This document shows positions 23,043 to 33,669 of a stretch of DNA of 64,000 bases, in pieces. Origin of the DNA: Bidens hawaiensis (taxonomy: Eukaryota > Streptophyta > Magnoliopsida > Asterales > Asteraceae); NCBI GenBank assembly GCA_021521415.1, contig JAIQDT010002046.1:340501-404500 (forward strand). The letters are read 5' to 3'. The notes under the pieces are model-generated. The model searched no databases, had not been told where the DNA came from, and saw only the letters and a list, made by a program, of their open reading frames with translations. Both the position numbers and the translations under genes were made by a program. Every line of letters begins with the position of its first letter. Positions within the stretch are counted from its first letter, which is position 1.

Positions 23043-26034
23043 TTAATTAGTTTTTGGTACCCGGTCCATAGTAGTGCTGGGTAAGCCTGATTTATCTAAG
23101 CGTGTCACAGGTTGCCATGACATGTCTTCCTGATTATCTAAGATTGAGCCAGAAGTTTTTGATGGATTGGACACCGGAGATTTGGGTAACCATTTATATT
23201 CGGGTTTTCTAACAGAAGATACATTAGACTTTAATTTCCAGAACGATTTCAATCCAGAGGCCGACTTGGGTTTCGGGATCGAAACCGAGTTTCCATCACG
23301 CTTTTGAAACATGGTAGGCTTGGTCTGATGAGAGCTTAACATGTCAGCCTTGTTTCTTTTCCAATCACCGTCAGAGGGATGTGTCTCATAATACCTTGAT
23401 TTATTAGAACTAAACTTATTGAATGTATTTCGAGGCATATTCCTCTCATGATATCCATAATATGGGACATAAGGACGGTGTGGACAGTTTCTAGCAATGC
23501 GACCATGAATGCCACAATTAAAAGATGTTTTCCTTTTAACATAAAAATTATTATGGTCGGTTCCTGGTCTTGTTCTGTTGTGTGAGCCGGTTCTTCCCGC
23601 TTTGGATTTAGCATTTGGTTTATCACAATTATTAGTACATGAACTTCCTTCTTTAACAAACGTAGGTGATAAGGATTTATGCAAACTTTTAATTTTATCA
23701 TATTTATTCGAAACCACACCACTTCTTTTAAAAGTCTTAACAAAATCAACCACACGGTTGTCTTTGCTCTTAAAAAGAGAGCCCACACAAACATTAGTAG
23801 CAACAGAGTTCAAAACTGGCGAATTTAACAAAACATTAGAATTAATGTCTTTATTATTCAAAGCAGGTAAATCATCATCCTCATCAGTCCAATCCTCAAT
23901 AATTACTTCATCTGCATGTGAAGAAAATACATTAGTATCATTCACCTTTAAAGTTGATTCAGTAGCTTTTACTGAACCAGAAGCACTTTTGCCATTTGCA
24001 ATTGGCTTACCATACTTCCTAAACTTTTCCATTTCTTCCTCTTCTTTAGAAAGAGGAAGACTAGTGTAGTTGTCATTATATGAAGGGGGAACCACACTGT
24101 ACCCAATACCCTCACCCTTATTTTCTTTCCATTTTAATTGATTTTCAATCATGGACTCAACAACAGCACTAGACACATCGAATTTCTTAAAATTGAATTT
24201 GGCATTTTCTAATTTATTTGTTAATTTGGCTATCTCTGACTTAAAGCTTCTAACTCGACGGTTAGTTCAGCTATTTTCTGTTTGGCATCTAATTGGTGAC
24301 AACATTTTATGCTAAAATCAGTTTGGAGTTTTGAAAAAATCCTTTTGTTGTGCCTCTAGTTTGTCCTTCAAATCCTTTTCCAGTTTCTTAAGGGTGAAAT
24401 TTTCATGTTTTATTCCCTCCATTTGTCTAATCAAGTTACTATTGTGAGATTTATATAAATCTACCTTATTGATACAAGATTGAGAAGACAGTTCGAAACT
24501 TACCTATGATGATCTGGAGGAGGTAGAGGCCATGAAAGCAAACTGAAGATCCATAACCTACTCCTCTGGATCGTTCTCATCTTCAGCAACATCAATCCGA
24601 GCAAAGTTAGCAGTCTGATTGTTGATGTTGAGTGCTACCATCTGGTCGTTCCAATCAAAGTGTTGAGCCACCAATCCTTTTACACTGTCTCTGGCCCCAG
24701 CTGCATTTTCTCCTCTAACCCCATTCACTGGAACCAGTGCCCTTTCCTCGTTTACCTCTTTAGCAGGATTCATGCATTCACGAGCAAAATGTCTCGGCTC
24801 ATGACAGTTATAGCACCTTGAAGTTTCTATGTTGAACCTTACTTTCTTATTGACCGGCAGATTCCAGTTGTCTCTTCCTGTTCTCTTGGTGAACTTCTTT
24901 GCTCTGAACACTGCCATGGCTATTTTCCACGAGATATCCATTTCTTCTACATCATCATGATGAATTTGATCCAATTTAGCAGCAACAACTGGTTGAACGA
25001 GATCTTCAGTGAGAAAAACATTTTAGCATTTCATAAAACTTGCCATCAAGGCAATGTTTTCTTGAGTCTCCTTTGAGATAAATGGAACCTGTGTGAGAGA
25101 CTGAGTAGAAGATCCAGAAACTGACTAGGGTTCTGTTGTTCTAGCAGATTGTTGGAAGAATATAGGAGCGGGTTGTGGCGGCGGCTAGGTGAATTGACCT
25201 TGAGAGGACTGATATTGCTGTGGCTATGCATGCTGCCACTAAGAGGACTTGAACATAGAAAAATTTTCTTGCGATATAAGAGCATTATTTGAGGCAGCAT
25301 TATACTCAGCTGCATTATAGGAGTTAGCATGATTTATGGCACGTTGTTTATCATCCATGTCACAGGACTTGACGATAGCTATTACCTCTGACAAAGTCAA
25401 TCTGGCCAAATCCTTAGTTTTCTTGATTATAGAAACATTCATGTCCCAAATTTGTGGTAGAGAGTTAACTAGCTTGTTGTTCATTTCAATGGTAGTCATA
25501 TTGATATCTTCAGATTCATTTCAGTCACCAACATAACAAAACTTTGAAGTTGAGTTTCCAAGGATTCTCCTAAAATATGATTGAACATGTTGAACTTTTT
25601 TCGTAACATGTCTTGTCGACTCCTTCTCATATACTCGTTACCTTCATACACCTCAATAGGGGCTTCCCACAATGCTTTAGTATACTGTAATTTTCATAAC
25701 CCTTGGGCAATTTCAGGAGAGAGTGCCATTGTTAAGTGGCAAGAGCCTTCTCATCTTCCTCAATCTATTCAAAGTATATGTCGGTGTACAATGCTACGGT
25801 TTTCACAACCACCTCCTCACTGTTTTCTCTTTGGTAGGTAATAGTTTGAGGACCCCGCGCAATGCTTCTCCAGATCTTTGCATCTTTCATCTATACTTAC
25901 TTCTCAAATTTGAACTTCCACTCGGTGAATCCCTTATGAGACAATAAACCGGGTACACGAGTAGAAGTTCCTATGATGGAGTCCAACTCTTGATGTAAAG
26001 AAGCATTTGATGATGTATTAGTTAATTGATCCAT
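23043..26034 (-). pseudogene. copia gag and gag-pol linker (SIRE-like)
   Basis: ATG at 26034 begins MDQLTNTSSNASLHQELDS; the gag core reads MNNKLVNSLPQIWDMNVSII and TLSEVIAIVKSCDMDDKQR (25499-25340). A CCHC knuckle, CYNCHEPRHFAREC, is near 24825-24783. A long open frame at 24176-23043 carries GEGIGYSVVPP, a Ser/Lys-rich linker and a second, degenerate knuckle (CGIHGRIARNCP). The gag-linker layout fits the SIRE/Maximus lineage. Several stops and frameshifts (near 25240, 25000, 24550, 24200) make it inactive, though single segments remain open for over 1.1 kb. Confidence 0.85.
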
Positions 26035-26475
26035 TTTAAACTAAAGTCCAGGTAAATAGTCCAAGTAAATCTGGTCCAATGAGAGAAGACCAAACCGAAA
26101 ACCCAAAGCCCAACAAACTGAGCCCAAACAAAAACCAGAAGCCCGAAAACCCTTAAAGTCAACAGAGAACTCTGAAAGTCAACCGAGAACCTTGAAAGTC
26201 AACTGCGAACCTTAAGAGGAACCGAGAACGCCCAAAGCTTCCCGAGAACACTGATTATAGACCGAAAACAGGTGAACAGTAACTGAGAACTCCCAAAACT
26301 TCCCAAGAACATAGAGTCTTGGCCGAGAACGATCAGGAATTCCCGAGAACCCGTCAAATATCACTGAGAACGATCAAAACCTCCCGAGAACCCACTAAAA
26401 TCCTCGAGAATGATCAGGAACGCCTGAGACCTCACTAAAGTGGCCGAGAACGATTAAGAGATTGTCGAGAACACG
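26035..26475 (-). other. Leader of the copia element with CCGAGAAC motif array
   Basis: Immediately upstream of the gag ATG on the minus strand. Between about 26160 and 26470 the plus strand shows many copies of CGAGAAC (as CCGAGAACC, CCGAGAACG, CCGAGAACA) at about 20-40 bp spacing, several within AGTCAACCGAGAACC. On the minus strand this is GTTCTCGG. The expected primer-binding site and LTR are not present; the sequence changes to gypsy gag near 26475. Confidence 0.6.
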
Positions 26476-26478
26476 CAG

Positions 26479-27610
26479 ATGATTGAATTAGTATACTTGG
26501 AAAGTAAATCAAATCCCGAGAATGAAGGGATTTTGGTAGAAACAGCTTCCAACAACGGAGACGAAGGAAGCGCAGCTGGGCGAAACCCAAGCAACAACGA
26601 AGGGGTTCAATTGGATCCCTCAATCCAAGCAGCTATTGTTCAAGCTGTAGCCGCTTCTGTGAAGAATCGAAATCCTGAAAGATCTGCTGGAAGCCATTGG
26701 ATAACTACCGAAGGGTCAGGAAAGAAGGGTAAGAAAGATGATGAAAGAGAGAAGGAGGAATCGAGCGTGGTTAAGTCAGTGAAGGTTGACGATAGGAGGA
26801 AAGGCCGAGGTGGGTGTAACTACAAATCCTTCAAAGGTTGTGACCCGCCGAAGCAGACTAGTCTGGGAGACGCAATCGCTACTCTTCAATGGATAACCGC
26901 CATGGGTAAAATCATCCGAATTAGCGAGTGCCATCCCGACCAAGTTATGGGCTATGTTACTAAATCATTTGGTGATGAAGCTATGTATTGGTGGGAAAGT
27001 GTGGAACAGAGAAAGACATGGGATGAAGTCAAGGCTATGAGGTGGGAGGATCTGAAGGAGTTGGTGATGAAGAGATTCTGTGCTGATGCAGAGGTCAAAA
27101 GGGTTGAGATGAAGTTCGAGTCTGAAGGCGGGAAAGTTGACACACCGCGAATACACCACTGAATTCAACCGCCTTTCTAGGCTGGTACCAGATATGGTGA
27201 ACACCGAAGCCAAGCGAATTAAGTGTAACATCAGGGGGCTGCCACAGAATGTTCGCGTCTTAGTCAAGGCTAGTAGACCTGCTACCTTTGATTCTGCTGT
27301 GGGACTCGCAGAAATGGTCTATGACGACTTGGCGGCAGATGATGCGGTGGAGGAAAAGAATGAGAAGAAATAGGCTACTCCAGCTAAGCGGTCTGGCGAG
27401 ATGATGGAAACAACTGATGAGAGGAAGACTAAGGTTGAAAACAAGGATGCATGTAAGAAGTGTGGGCAAGTGCACCAGGGAGAATGCAAGACTGGTATGG
27501 ACAAGTGCTATCGGTGTGGAAAGAGTGGGCATTACTCTCGAGAATGCCCTGATAGCCCGAAATTCTTAAAATGCAGAAAAGCTGACCATATGGCTAGGGT
27601 AAAGACTTAG
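26479..27610 (+). pseudogene. gypsy gag with zinc knuckle
   Basis: The first open frame (to 27162) carries the Retrotrans_gag-type core: SLGDAIATLQWITAMGKII, CHPDQVMGYVTKSFGDEAMY and WWESV, then WEDLKELVMKRFCADAEV. A one-base shift near 27140 leads into EYTTEFNRLSRLVPDMV and GLPQNVRVLVKASRPATF. A TAG at 27371 and a further stretch to 27610 give the knuckles CKKCGQVHQGEC and CYRCGKSGHYSREC. The last is a standard CCHC motif for RNA packaging. The true start is not visible because the 5' part is truncated or joined to the copia leader. Confidence 0.8.
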
Positions 27611-28234
27611 TAAAACTGCAGAGAGGAGCACTCGATGAAGCAATAATTTCTTATGCAATAGTTTTATTTTGTTTTAGTTATGATTGCCTAAGAACTTGTT
27701 TTATGTTAAGGTTTAAAACTTATGCTTATCTATGACATGTAATATATTGAGTTTGGTTATGAATGATTATTTATGTTATGATAAAATGTTGTTTTAGACA
27801 ATAGTGTTAAATAGTACAAAACAAGGTTCCTTGGAAGGACGAAATGAGACTTGTAACGTCGAGGGTCTCATGGACAAGCTACCTTAAATAGCTAAAGCAC
27901 GTGAACACAGCTCGGTGGCTACAAGTCAGAAGTAAGAAGAGTAACCCATTAAGCAAAGACGATCCAAGAAAGTGCGTGAATACAGGAAGTGTTCCTCCTA
28001 CAATGAATGAGCTATGTTTCGGGGACGAAACCTCTTTAAGGAGGGAAGACTTGTAACATCCCAAAATTTCCAAGAATAATATTTTATATATTATTTATCT
28101 ATGAAGGAAAAGTTTACTTGATTTAGTAGAGACTTAATAAAATAATAGAGATGAAAGGATAAGTAGGCTTTTAGATGGAATTAATTATGGACCAAAAAGA
28201 AAAGATAAGCCTTAGGTCCATGGGCTTAAGGTAG

Positions 28235-28242
28235 TATAAATA
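28235..28242 (+). promoter_or_regulatory. TATA box of family A LTR
   Basis: TATAAATA about 185 bp into the LTR, followed by an AAACCCTAAACC stretch. The related LTR has TATTTAAA at the matching place (about 40795). Confidence 0.6.
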
Positions 28243-28814
28243 CCCCTTAAACCCTAAACCTTTCCATTTTTATCCATCTCTACACCATAGCCTACACCTT
28301 GAAAAACACACACAAACAATATACTACCCGAGCCAAGATCCGAAGTTGAAAACCCGAGCTTGTTGGTGCTAGAACGTTGTGACGAACCGAACCTACATCA
28401 AGACCAGCTCGTGTTCGTGAACCGACTCGTTTAAGGTACGTTTATAACGTAAACTTGTTCATTTAGATTTGGATTCATTTAGGCCATCTTAGATCTGTAT
28501 ACATATGGTAAAAACGAATAAAACGTGATGATGGTTGCTAAAAACCATTAACGATTGATGGGTTAATTTGTCAAGCTAGTAACCGAGTTATAAATGAACA
28601 AATCGGACTGTGTAAACAAGATGTATGATTGAATTGATAGTTAGGGTTAGTAGGCGCTGTGATTCCGAGCATATTGATACCATATTCTTGTTATTTCGTC
28701 AAGATTCGAGGGTTTATTATAGATCTGGTGACAGTTGACTGTGTATTGTTCATATCGATTTTGACTTTGACTTCTAAGTCAAAGTTTGGATAAGATTGAT
28801 GTAATTAGTTAGGA

Positions 28815-29130
28815 TAAGGTAACGAATTAATTAACCCAATTCGTTCTGGCAAGATACCGAATCAGTTCACCAATTCGTTCTGAAAAAATAACGAATCGAT
28901 TCACCAATTCGTTCTGGCAAGATAACGAATCGATCCACCAATTCGTTATGGCAAGATAACGAATTAGTTCACCCATTTGTTCTGTCAAGATAACGAATTA
29001 GGAAAGATCAAAATAACGAATCAAGTCATGTCCAGAGTAACAAATCAGCTAACAAACCTGATTATGAAATATAACGAATTAGTTAACCAATCAGGCTTAA
29101 TTCGTTATAGCAAACGAGTTAGTGAATTAG
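28815..29130 (+). repeat. About 35-bp array with inverted AACGAAT / ATTCGTT arms
   Basis: Five to six units of the form AAGATAACGAAT-YxxTT-CACCAATTCGTT-CTGGC, plus looser copies to 29130. Each unit contains a self-complementary pair (AACGAAT...ATTCGTT), so every unit can fold. Confidence 0.75.
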
Positions 29131-29183
29131 AAGATAATATAAAATCCTAATAGAAAATGTGTTAAGACAGTTAATGGACCCTG

Positions 29184-29231
29184 CTAGGGGCTACCGCCCC
29201 TAGAACTCACTGCCAGGGGCGCTGCCCCTGG
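29184..29231 (+). repeat. Two short perfect GC hairpins
   Basis: CTAGGGGC-TACC-GCCCCTAG at 29184-29203 and CCAGGGGC-GCT-GCCCCTGG at 29213-29231. The related LTR keeps weaker versions at about 49995-50050. Confidence 0.75.
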
Positions 29232-29849
29232 ACCCCCGTTCGTTGAGGGTTGTAGTTAAACTAGAAATACGATATGGATAGTAATGGTTAATTGATATGT
29301 GTAATTTTTATACAGTTAGTCACGCACAGCTTAAGAAAGGAGTAACTATTAACGGTGAACGTAACCAAGTTCAGGTGAGTTTCTAGCCCCTTTTCCTTGT
29401 TATGTTTTCAGGGCTGTGTGCATACTCGATGTGATTAGTTAATACACTTACCTTAAGTGGTAAGTGTATGCTATATATGCTATACGTGATAGATATGAAT
29501 GATTGCTTGTCGGTACGTGAACGATCTTCGGATATTGCGCGTACTGTCAGGTTATAAATAAAGATATGAATGTTATATGTAATGTATGGATGATGTATGA
29601 ACGTTATGAATGAATGCTTGCCGGGGCGTGAACGATCTTCGGATATTGCACGTATCGACAGGGAGTATGATTGTTAAATGAATTATGTGAAGAACGCCTA
29701 GGGTGTTCTTATGTTACGATGTAATTATTGTATATACAAAGTAAGTGTACGCAGGTGCAGGAATGGTATATGAGTTCTACGTCTGATGTAGTAAGTTAGG
29801 ATGGAAAATCCACCTAACTTCCGTTGGACATAGACTTGGCATGTGATGG

Positions 29850-30200
29850 CGTAGTTAAGGACTGCGGGCCTTATACGAGTTTTAGACGATAGATGAGAAC
29901 GTAGTCAAGGACTGTGGGCCTTATACGTACTTCAGATAGGTGCCAACATAGGAAAGGAATGCGAACCTTATACGTGATGTAATTGTATTGTGGTAGCATA
30001 GGGGAGGACTGCGGACCTCGTACGTGTATGAACTAGGTTGCAACATAGGGAAGGACTGCGGACCTTGTACGTGTTGTTATTGTAGGACGGTATAAGGAAG
30101 AACTATGGACGTTGCACGTACCATAAATGGTGAATATAGGTAAGGACTGCGGACCTTTTACATGTTCAGAACCTTGAGTATAGGTATAGACGGCGGACTA
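29850..30200 (+). repeat. Interspersed GGACTGCGGACCTTATACGT motif array
   Basis: About eight copies of AAGGACTGCGGACCTTATAC or close variants, spaced 45-65 bp apart, each after CATAGG or CGTAG. A separate pair of about 50-bp repeats containing GTGAACGATCTTCGGATATT lies upstream at about 29505 and 29615. Confidence 0.75.
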
Positions 30201-30645
30201 TAAACATACTCTCGGTAGGCTAAGGTAGGTAATAGTATTTATGCATGAATGTATGTTGGAAAGGTAACTGGTTAAGTACGGATATGTATCTTCGGATATG
30301 TATGTATGATATGTTTATGTATTGTATATCACCTGATTAACTAGAACTCACTCAGCGTAGCTGACTTTTAGTATGCACGCAGGATAGTAGATTGGGACAG
30401 CTAACTTGAGAGGGCACATGGTGGGCGAATAAGAGACTAGCATCTGAAGACTCAAGATGTTTTAATGTTAATTGACGTTTATTTTGAAAGACAAGAGTTT
30501 TTAATTAAGACAAGTTATGAATTATTATGTAATGTTTATTAAAGTTTAAATATTCCGCGAAAGTTTTATTTAACTCTGATGTTTAGAATTGTGTTTATGA
30601 GTAAATCCAACGTCCAAGGTAGGGCACTGGTAACGGGGCCTTACA

Positions 30646-32185
30646 GGTTCGAACCTCCCCCAGCCCGTTTTATTTGCGAAACATTTTATTTGATATTTTA
30701 ATTTTTTTCAAACCACAATATAACATTATAAATAATATAAAAGTAATAATTAACTAGTATTTTAACGTAATCGTCTCGTTAGATTGTCATTCTTCCGTAT
30801 TCTTTATTAAAAACTAAACATATATGTGTGTGTGTTATAAATTAATAAAGCTCTATAATAAATAAAAATTTATAAGAAATATAGTAGATAATAAAGGATT
30901 TAATCAAATGAATTTTAATTTAAAATAAATATGTAAAACAAATAGTATGATATTCGGTTTAAGTATTTAAATTATCAATATGTGTTATATAATATTTAGA
31001 TTATATATAATCAAATAAAAGTAATCTTTATAATTAATAATAAACTAAATAACTTATTATTTCACAAATACACCCGATCGTCATTCAGCCCCAAATCTCT
31101 ATCAATTTATAGAATCCATATTAATCTACAATTATTTTCCGCTATCACTCTTTATTAGGATTTCCCGTTGATATTTCTTGATGAGCATGACGCCTTATTT
31201 TCTTATTCTTATCAAATCATTCCTCTAGCTTATTTGATAAGGTGAGTAACTCATTCCCCTTTTTACTCGTTTTTAATCATTTTGGGGACATATGCGTATC
31301 TTATAGTATTTACATATTACATAGTATTTCTCATCAGCAAACAGTTGATCCTTGTTTGTATATCAATTAATTGCTTAACATGATATATGTTTAATTGCTT
31401 ATTTGCACACATTCAGAGAGGTCCATCTTATTCACATTATGTAGTTGATATTTCTTGATGAGCATGATGCCTTATTTTCTTATTCTTATCAAATCATTCA
31501 TCTAGCTTATTTGATAAGGTGAGTAACTCATTCCCCTTTTTACTCATTTTTAATCATTTTGGGGACATATGAGTATCTTATAGTATTTACATATTATATA
31601 GTATTTCTCATCAGCAAACAGTTGATCCTTGTTTGTATATCAATTAATTGCTTAACATGATATATGTTTAATTGCTTATTTGCACACATTCAGAGAGGTC
31701 CATCTTATTCATATTATTAGTATGATCATACGACCGTCGTAGTAGCCAAAGCCCACTTCACAAGGCAATGGTTTTACCGACACTCATTATTTTCTCACTG
31801 GCTTCATTGTTTATCTCACAAAGGATGGTTTTTCTCTTTTCATATTATATTGTATTAACTAGACTGATGTTTTACTCACTCAACCGTTTGTTGACAAATC
31901 TATTTTTATTTTATACGCATATGAAGGTTTTCGTTTGAATTGATTGCAAGATTGGTGAAGAACTTAAGGGTGGTTTATGCTTTAAGAAATTTATCAAGAT
32001 TTAAGTTGAATTTGAACTATTATATTGTTGCTTTTATTTCAAGATTATGTACTTTGTGTATTTGAATTGTTTGGATATTTAATTTAAATTAATAGATATT
32101 GTTACTTTTAAATATTGCATGATATTGAGAGCTGTGAACAATCAGTTCGCGCCTCGACATTTCCGCCTTAGGTTGGGGTGTGATA
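30646..32185 (+). repeat. LTR-like fragment, AT-rich, with tandem duplication
   Basis: No coding sequence. The right end, CCGCCTTAGGTTGGGGTGTG followed by ATA, matches the usual end of a gypsy LTR, so this is probably a truncated LTR of a further element. The left 500 bp is AT-rich and unclassified. It begins GGTTCGAACCTCCCCC next to the family A LTR end. Confidence 0.45.
31167..31718 (+). repeat. Near-perfect 277-bp tandem duplication
   Basis: Unit 1 (31167-31443) and unit 2 (31444 to about 31718) both start GTTGATATTTCTTGATGAGC and run in parallel with only a few substitutions until ATCTTATTCAYATTAT. The high identity indicates a recent duplication. Confidence 0.85.
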
Positions 32186-32189
32186 ATAG

Positions 32190-33250
32190 TACAAACAAAC
32201 GAGAACGTACGAACAAAGAAGTGGGTGATAATAGTGCCAATCCTTTTGAAAGGGAGTACAATTGTCAATTGATCTATCACCAGAATTCTTCTCACCATGC
32301 TGAATCTTCCAACTCTGGGGAGAAACCCGAAACTTATCCTACAAAAGCTTCTCATGTTGCTGCTCAAAAATTTTGTAGGTTGGTTTAATGGAGAAGAAAT
32401 GCCTCATGGTAAGATTGGCTTTGGGGAGGATGACATAGAAATAGAAGTTGTCAAGGATCCAACAATCATCTATGGTAGAGAATCTGGTGACACTGATTTG
32501 TCTTATCATCATGCATTAATGGCAAGCCAGGTAGCCTCTCAAACTATTGTGGTTAAATGTAAAAAGTGTGAGATAGGTTGTGATTAGTGTGATTTTAAAT
32601 ATTTTGAGATTAAACACTTAAAACAAACTATGATAACCTTTTTCATGATTTTAACAAAATAAAAGAGGCTTATGATAAACTTCAAAAGTATGAGAAAACT
32701 TTATGGACAAGGATTTTACAAGATGAGAAAACAGTTCTCATGCTTAAACACACTGTTGAAGATAAACAGATTGCAATCAGTTGCCATATTGATGAGAATA
32801 CCACTCTTAAGCAAGAGTTACGATCGATTAAGATTGAAGCTGAGCGTGTTGATTTGAAGCTTAAGAGTTACCATGCCTTATCATATGTGTTTGATCATAT
32901 CATTCCCAAACAAGCTAGTATTGGTGTTGGGAATAAGCAAAATGGCTTGGGATATCATTCTATTTCGCCTCCTATTTGGAATGCCTATGTTCCAAAACAA
33001 CCTGATGAGTTTGTTAAGGCGATGAATGTGTAAATTAACACTCCACTAAATGATCTAGCGAAATTTTTGCCTAAGTTGATTTACGTGAACTTTGAAAAAT
33101 CTATTGATAGTTCTGAATGTGAAAGCGAAGTTTGTGTGAAAGTTGTTGAGAATGTGTTATGCGCTGATTTTCCTACTGAAAGTGTTAACTATAAAACTTG
33201 TATGCATGAACCTAAGATCGAGTCTTAGAAGTTTGCTAAAACAAGTTTCT
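32190..33250 (+). pseudogene. copia gag and gag-pol linker remnant
   Basis: Pieces in several frames: GWFNGEEMPHGKIGFGEDD and KCKKCEIGC (32385-32580), then a helical segment from about 32740, and NGLGYHSISPPIWNAYVP near 32940-32995. The last corresponds to GEGIGYSVVPPSYNDNY of the other SIRE-like element (24110). Frameshifts and stops at 32583, 33031 and elsewhere make it inactive. Confidence 0.7.
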
Positions 33251-33289
33251 ATCATAAGAGATAAAATGTTAACGGGGGAAAACCAATAT

Positions 33290-33669
33290 ATTTTTCAAGA
33301 AAATTTTTTGGCAGTATGTTCATCACATGGCAATGCAAGAAGCAAACTACCGTTTCTCTGTCGACATGTGAAGCTGAATATGTAGTTGCCTCTAGTTGTT
33401 TTAATCAAGTTCTTTGGATTCAACAGTAGATGCGCGATTACGGTTTGCATTTTCTGACCTCTCCTATTTTTGTAGATAATTTTGCAGCTATTTCTATCAC
33501 TAAAAATACGTTAAATCACTCTAAAACTAAACACATAGAAATACGGTATCACTTCATTCGTGATTTTTACGAAAAGAAGTTGATAGCCGTAAATAAAATT
33601 CACATTGACAAGCAAAAGGTTGATCTTTTTACTAAAGCTTTTGATAAAAATAGATTTTTTATTTATTAA
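33290..33669 (+). pseudogene. copia RNase H remnant
   Basis: Reads ITWQCKKQTTVSLSTCEAEY, then VASSCFNQVLWIQQ, a stop at 33427, FVDNFAAISITKNTLNHSKT, KHIEIRYHFIRDFYEKKLI and DLFTKAF. This is the C-terminal half of copia RNase H, joined almost directly to gag-linker sequence by deletion of about 3 kb of pol. Confidence 0.8.

Larger units (their letters stand above)
6669..26475 (-). mobile_element. Large SIRE-like Ty1/copia element with accessory ORF, minus strand, with nested insertions
   Basis: Read on the minus strand the order is: leader (26475-26035), gag, protease/integrase, RT/RNase H, a long non-coding spacer, an accessory ORF, a polypurine tract and one LTR (7083-6669). Two elements are inserted, a gypsy-type element (15074-21352) and a hAT element (11774-12890); removing them leaves about 12.4 kb, of the order of large SIRE/Maximus elements. 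The right-hand LTR is missing; the element ends near 26470 against a plus-strand gypsy gag. That gag-pol and the accessory ORF are one element is inferred from strand, order, lack of an LTR between them, and the same order in a second element at 32186-38410. Confidence 0.65.
26476..30645 (+). mobile_element. Gag-only Ty3/gypsy derivative with 3' LTR
   Basis: A plus-strand gag (26479-27610) is followed by only about 440 bp before a purine tract and a 2.6 kb LTR; protease, RT, RNase H and integrase are absent. The left end is cut, without leader or 5' LTR. The layout resembles published terminal-repeat retrotransposons with a GAG domain (TR-GAG), but simple internal deletion of an autonomous element would look the same from one copy. 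Confidence 0.7.
28052..30645 (+). repeat. 3' LTR of gag-only gypsy element (family A)
   Basis: 2594 bp from TGTAACATCCCAAAATTTCC to GGGGCCTTACA. It follows the characteristic GGGGACGAAACCTCTTTAAG and a purine tract, as in many plant gypsy elements. It contains a TATA box at 28235 and several internal arrays. A diverged relative lies at 40637-40994 and 49493-50800. Confidence 0.85.

Noticed and set aside
30646..30656. GGTTCGAACCT resembling a tRNA or SINE B box
   Set aside because: No A box at the right distance and no tRNA fold; it lies at the junction after an LTR end.
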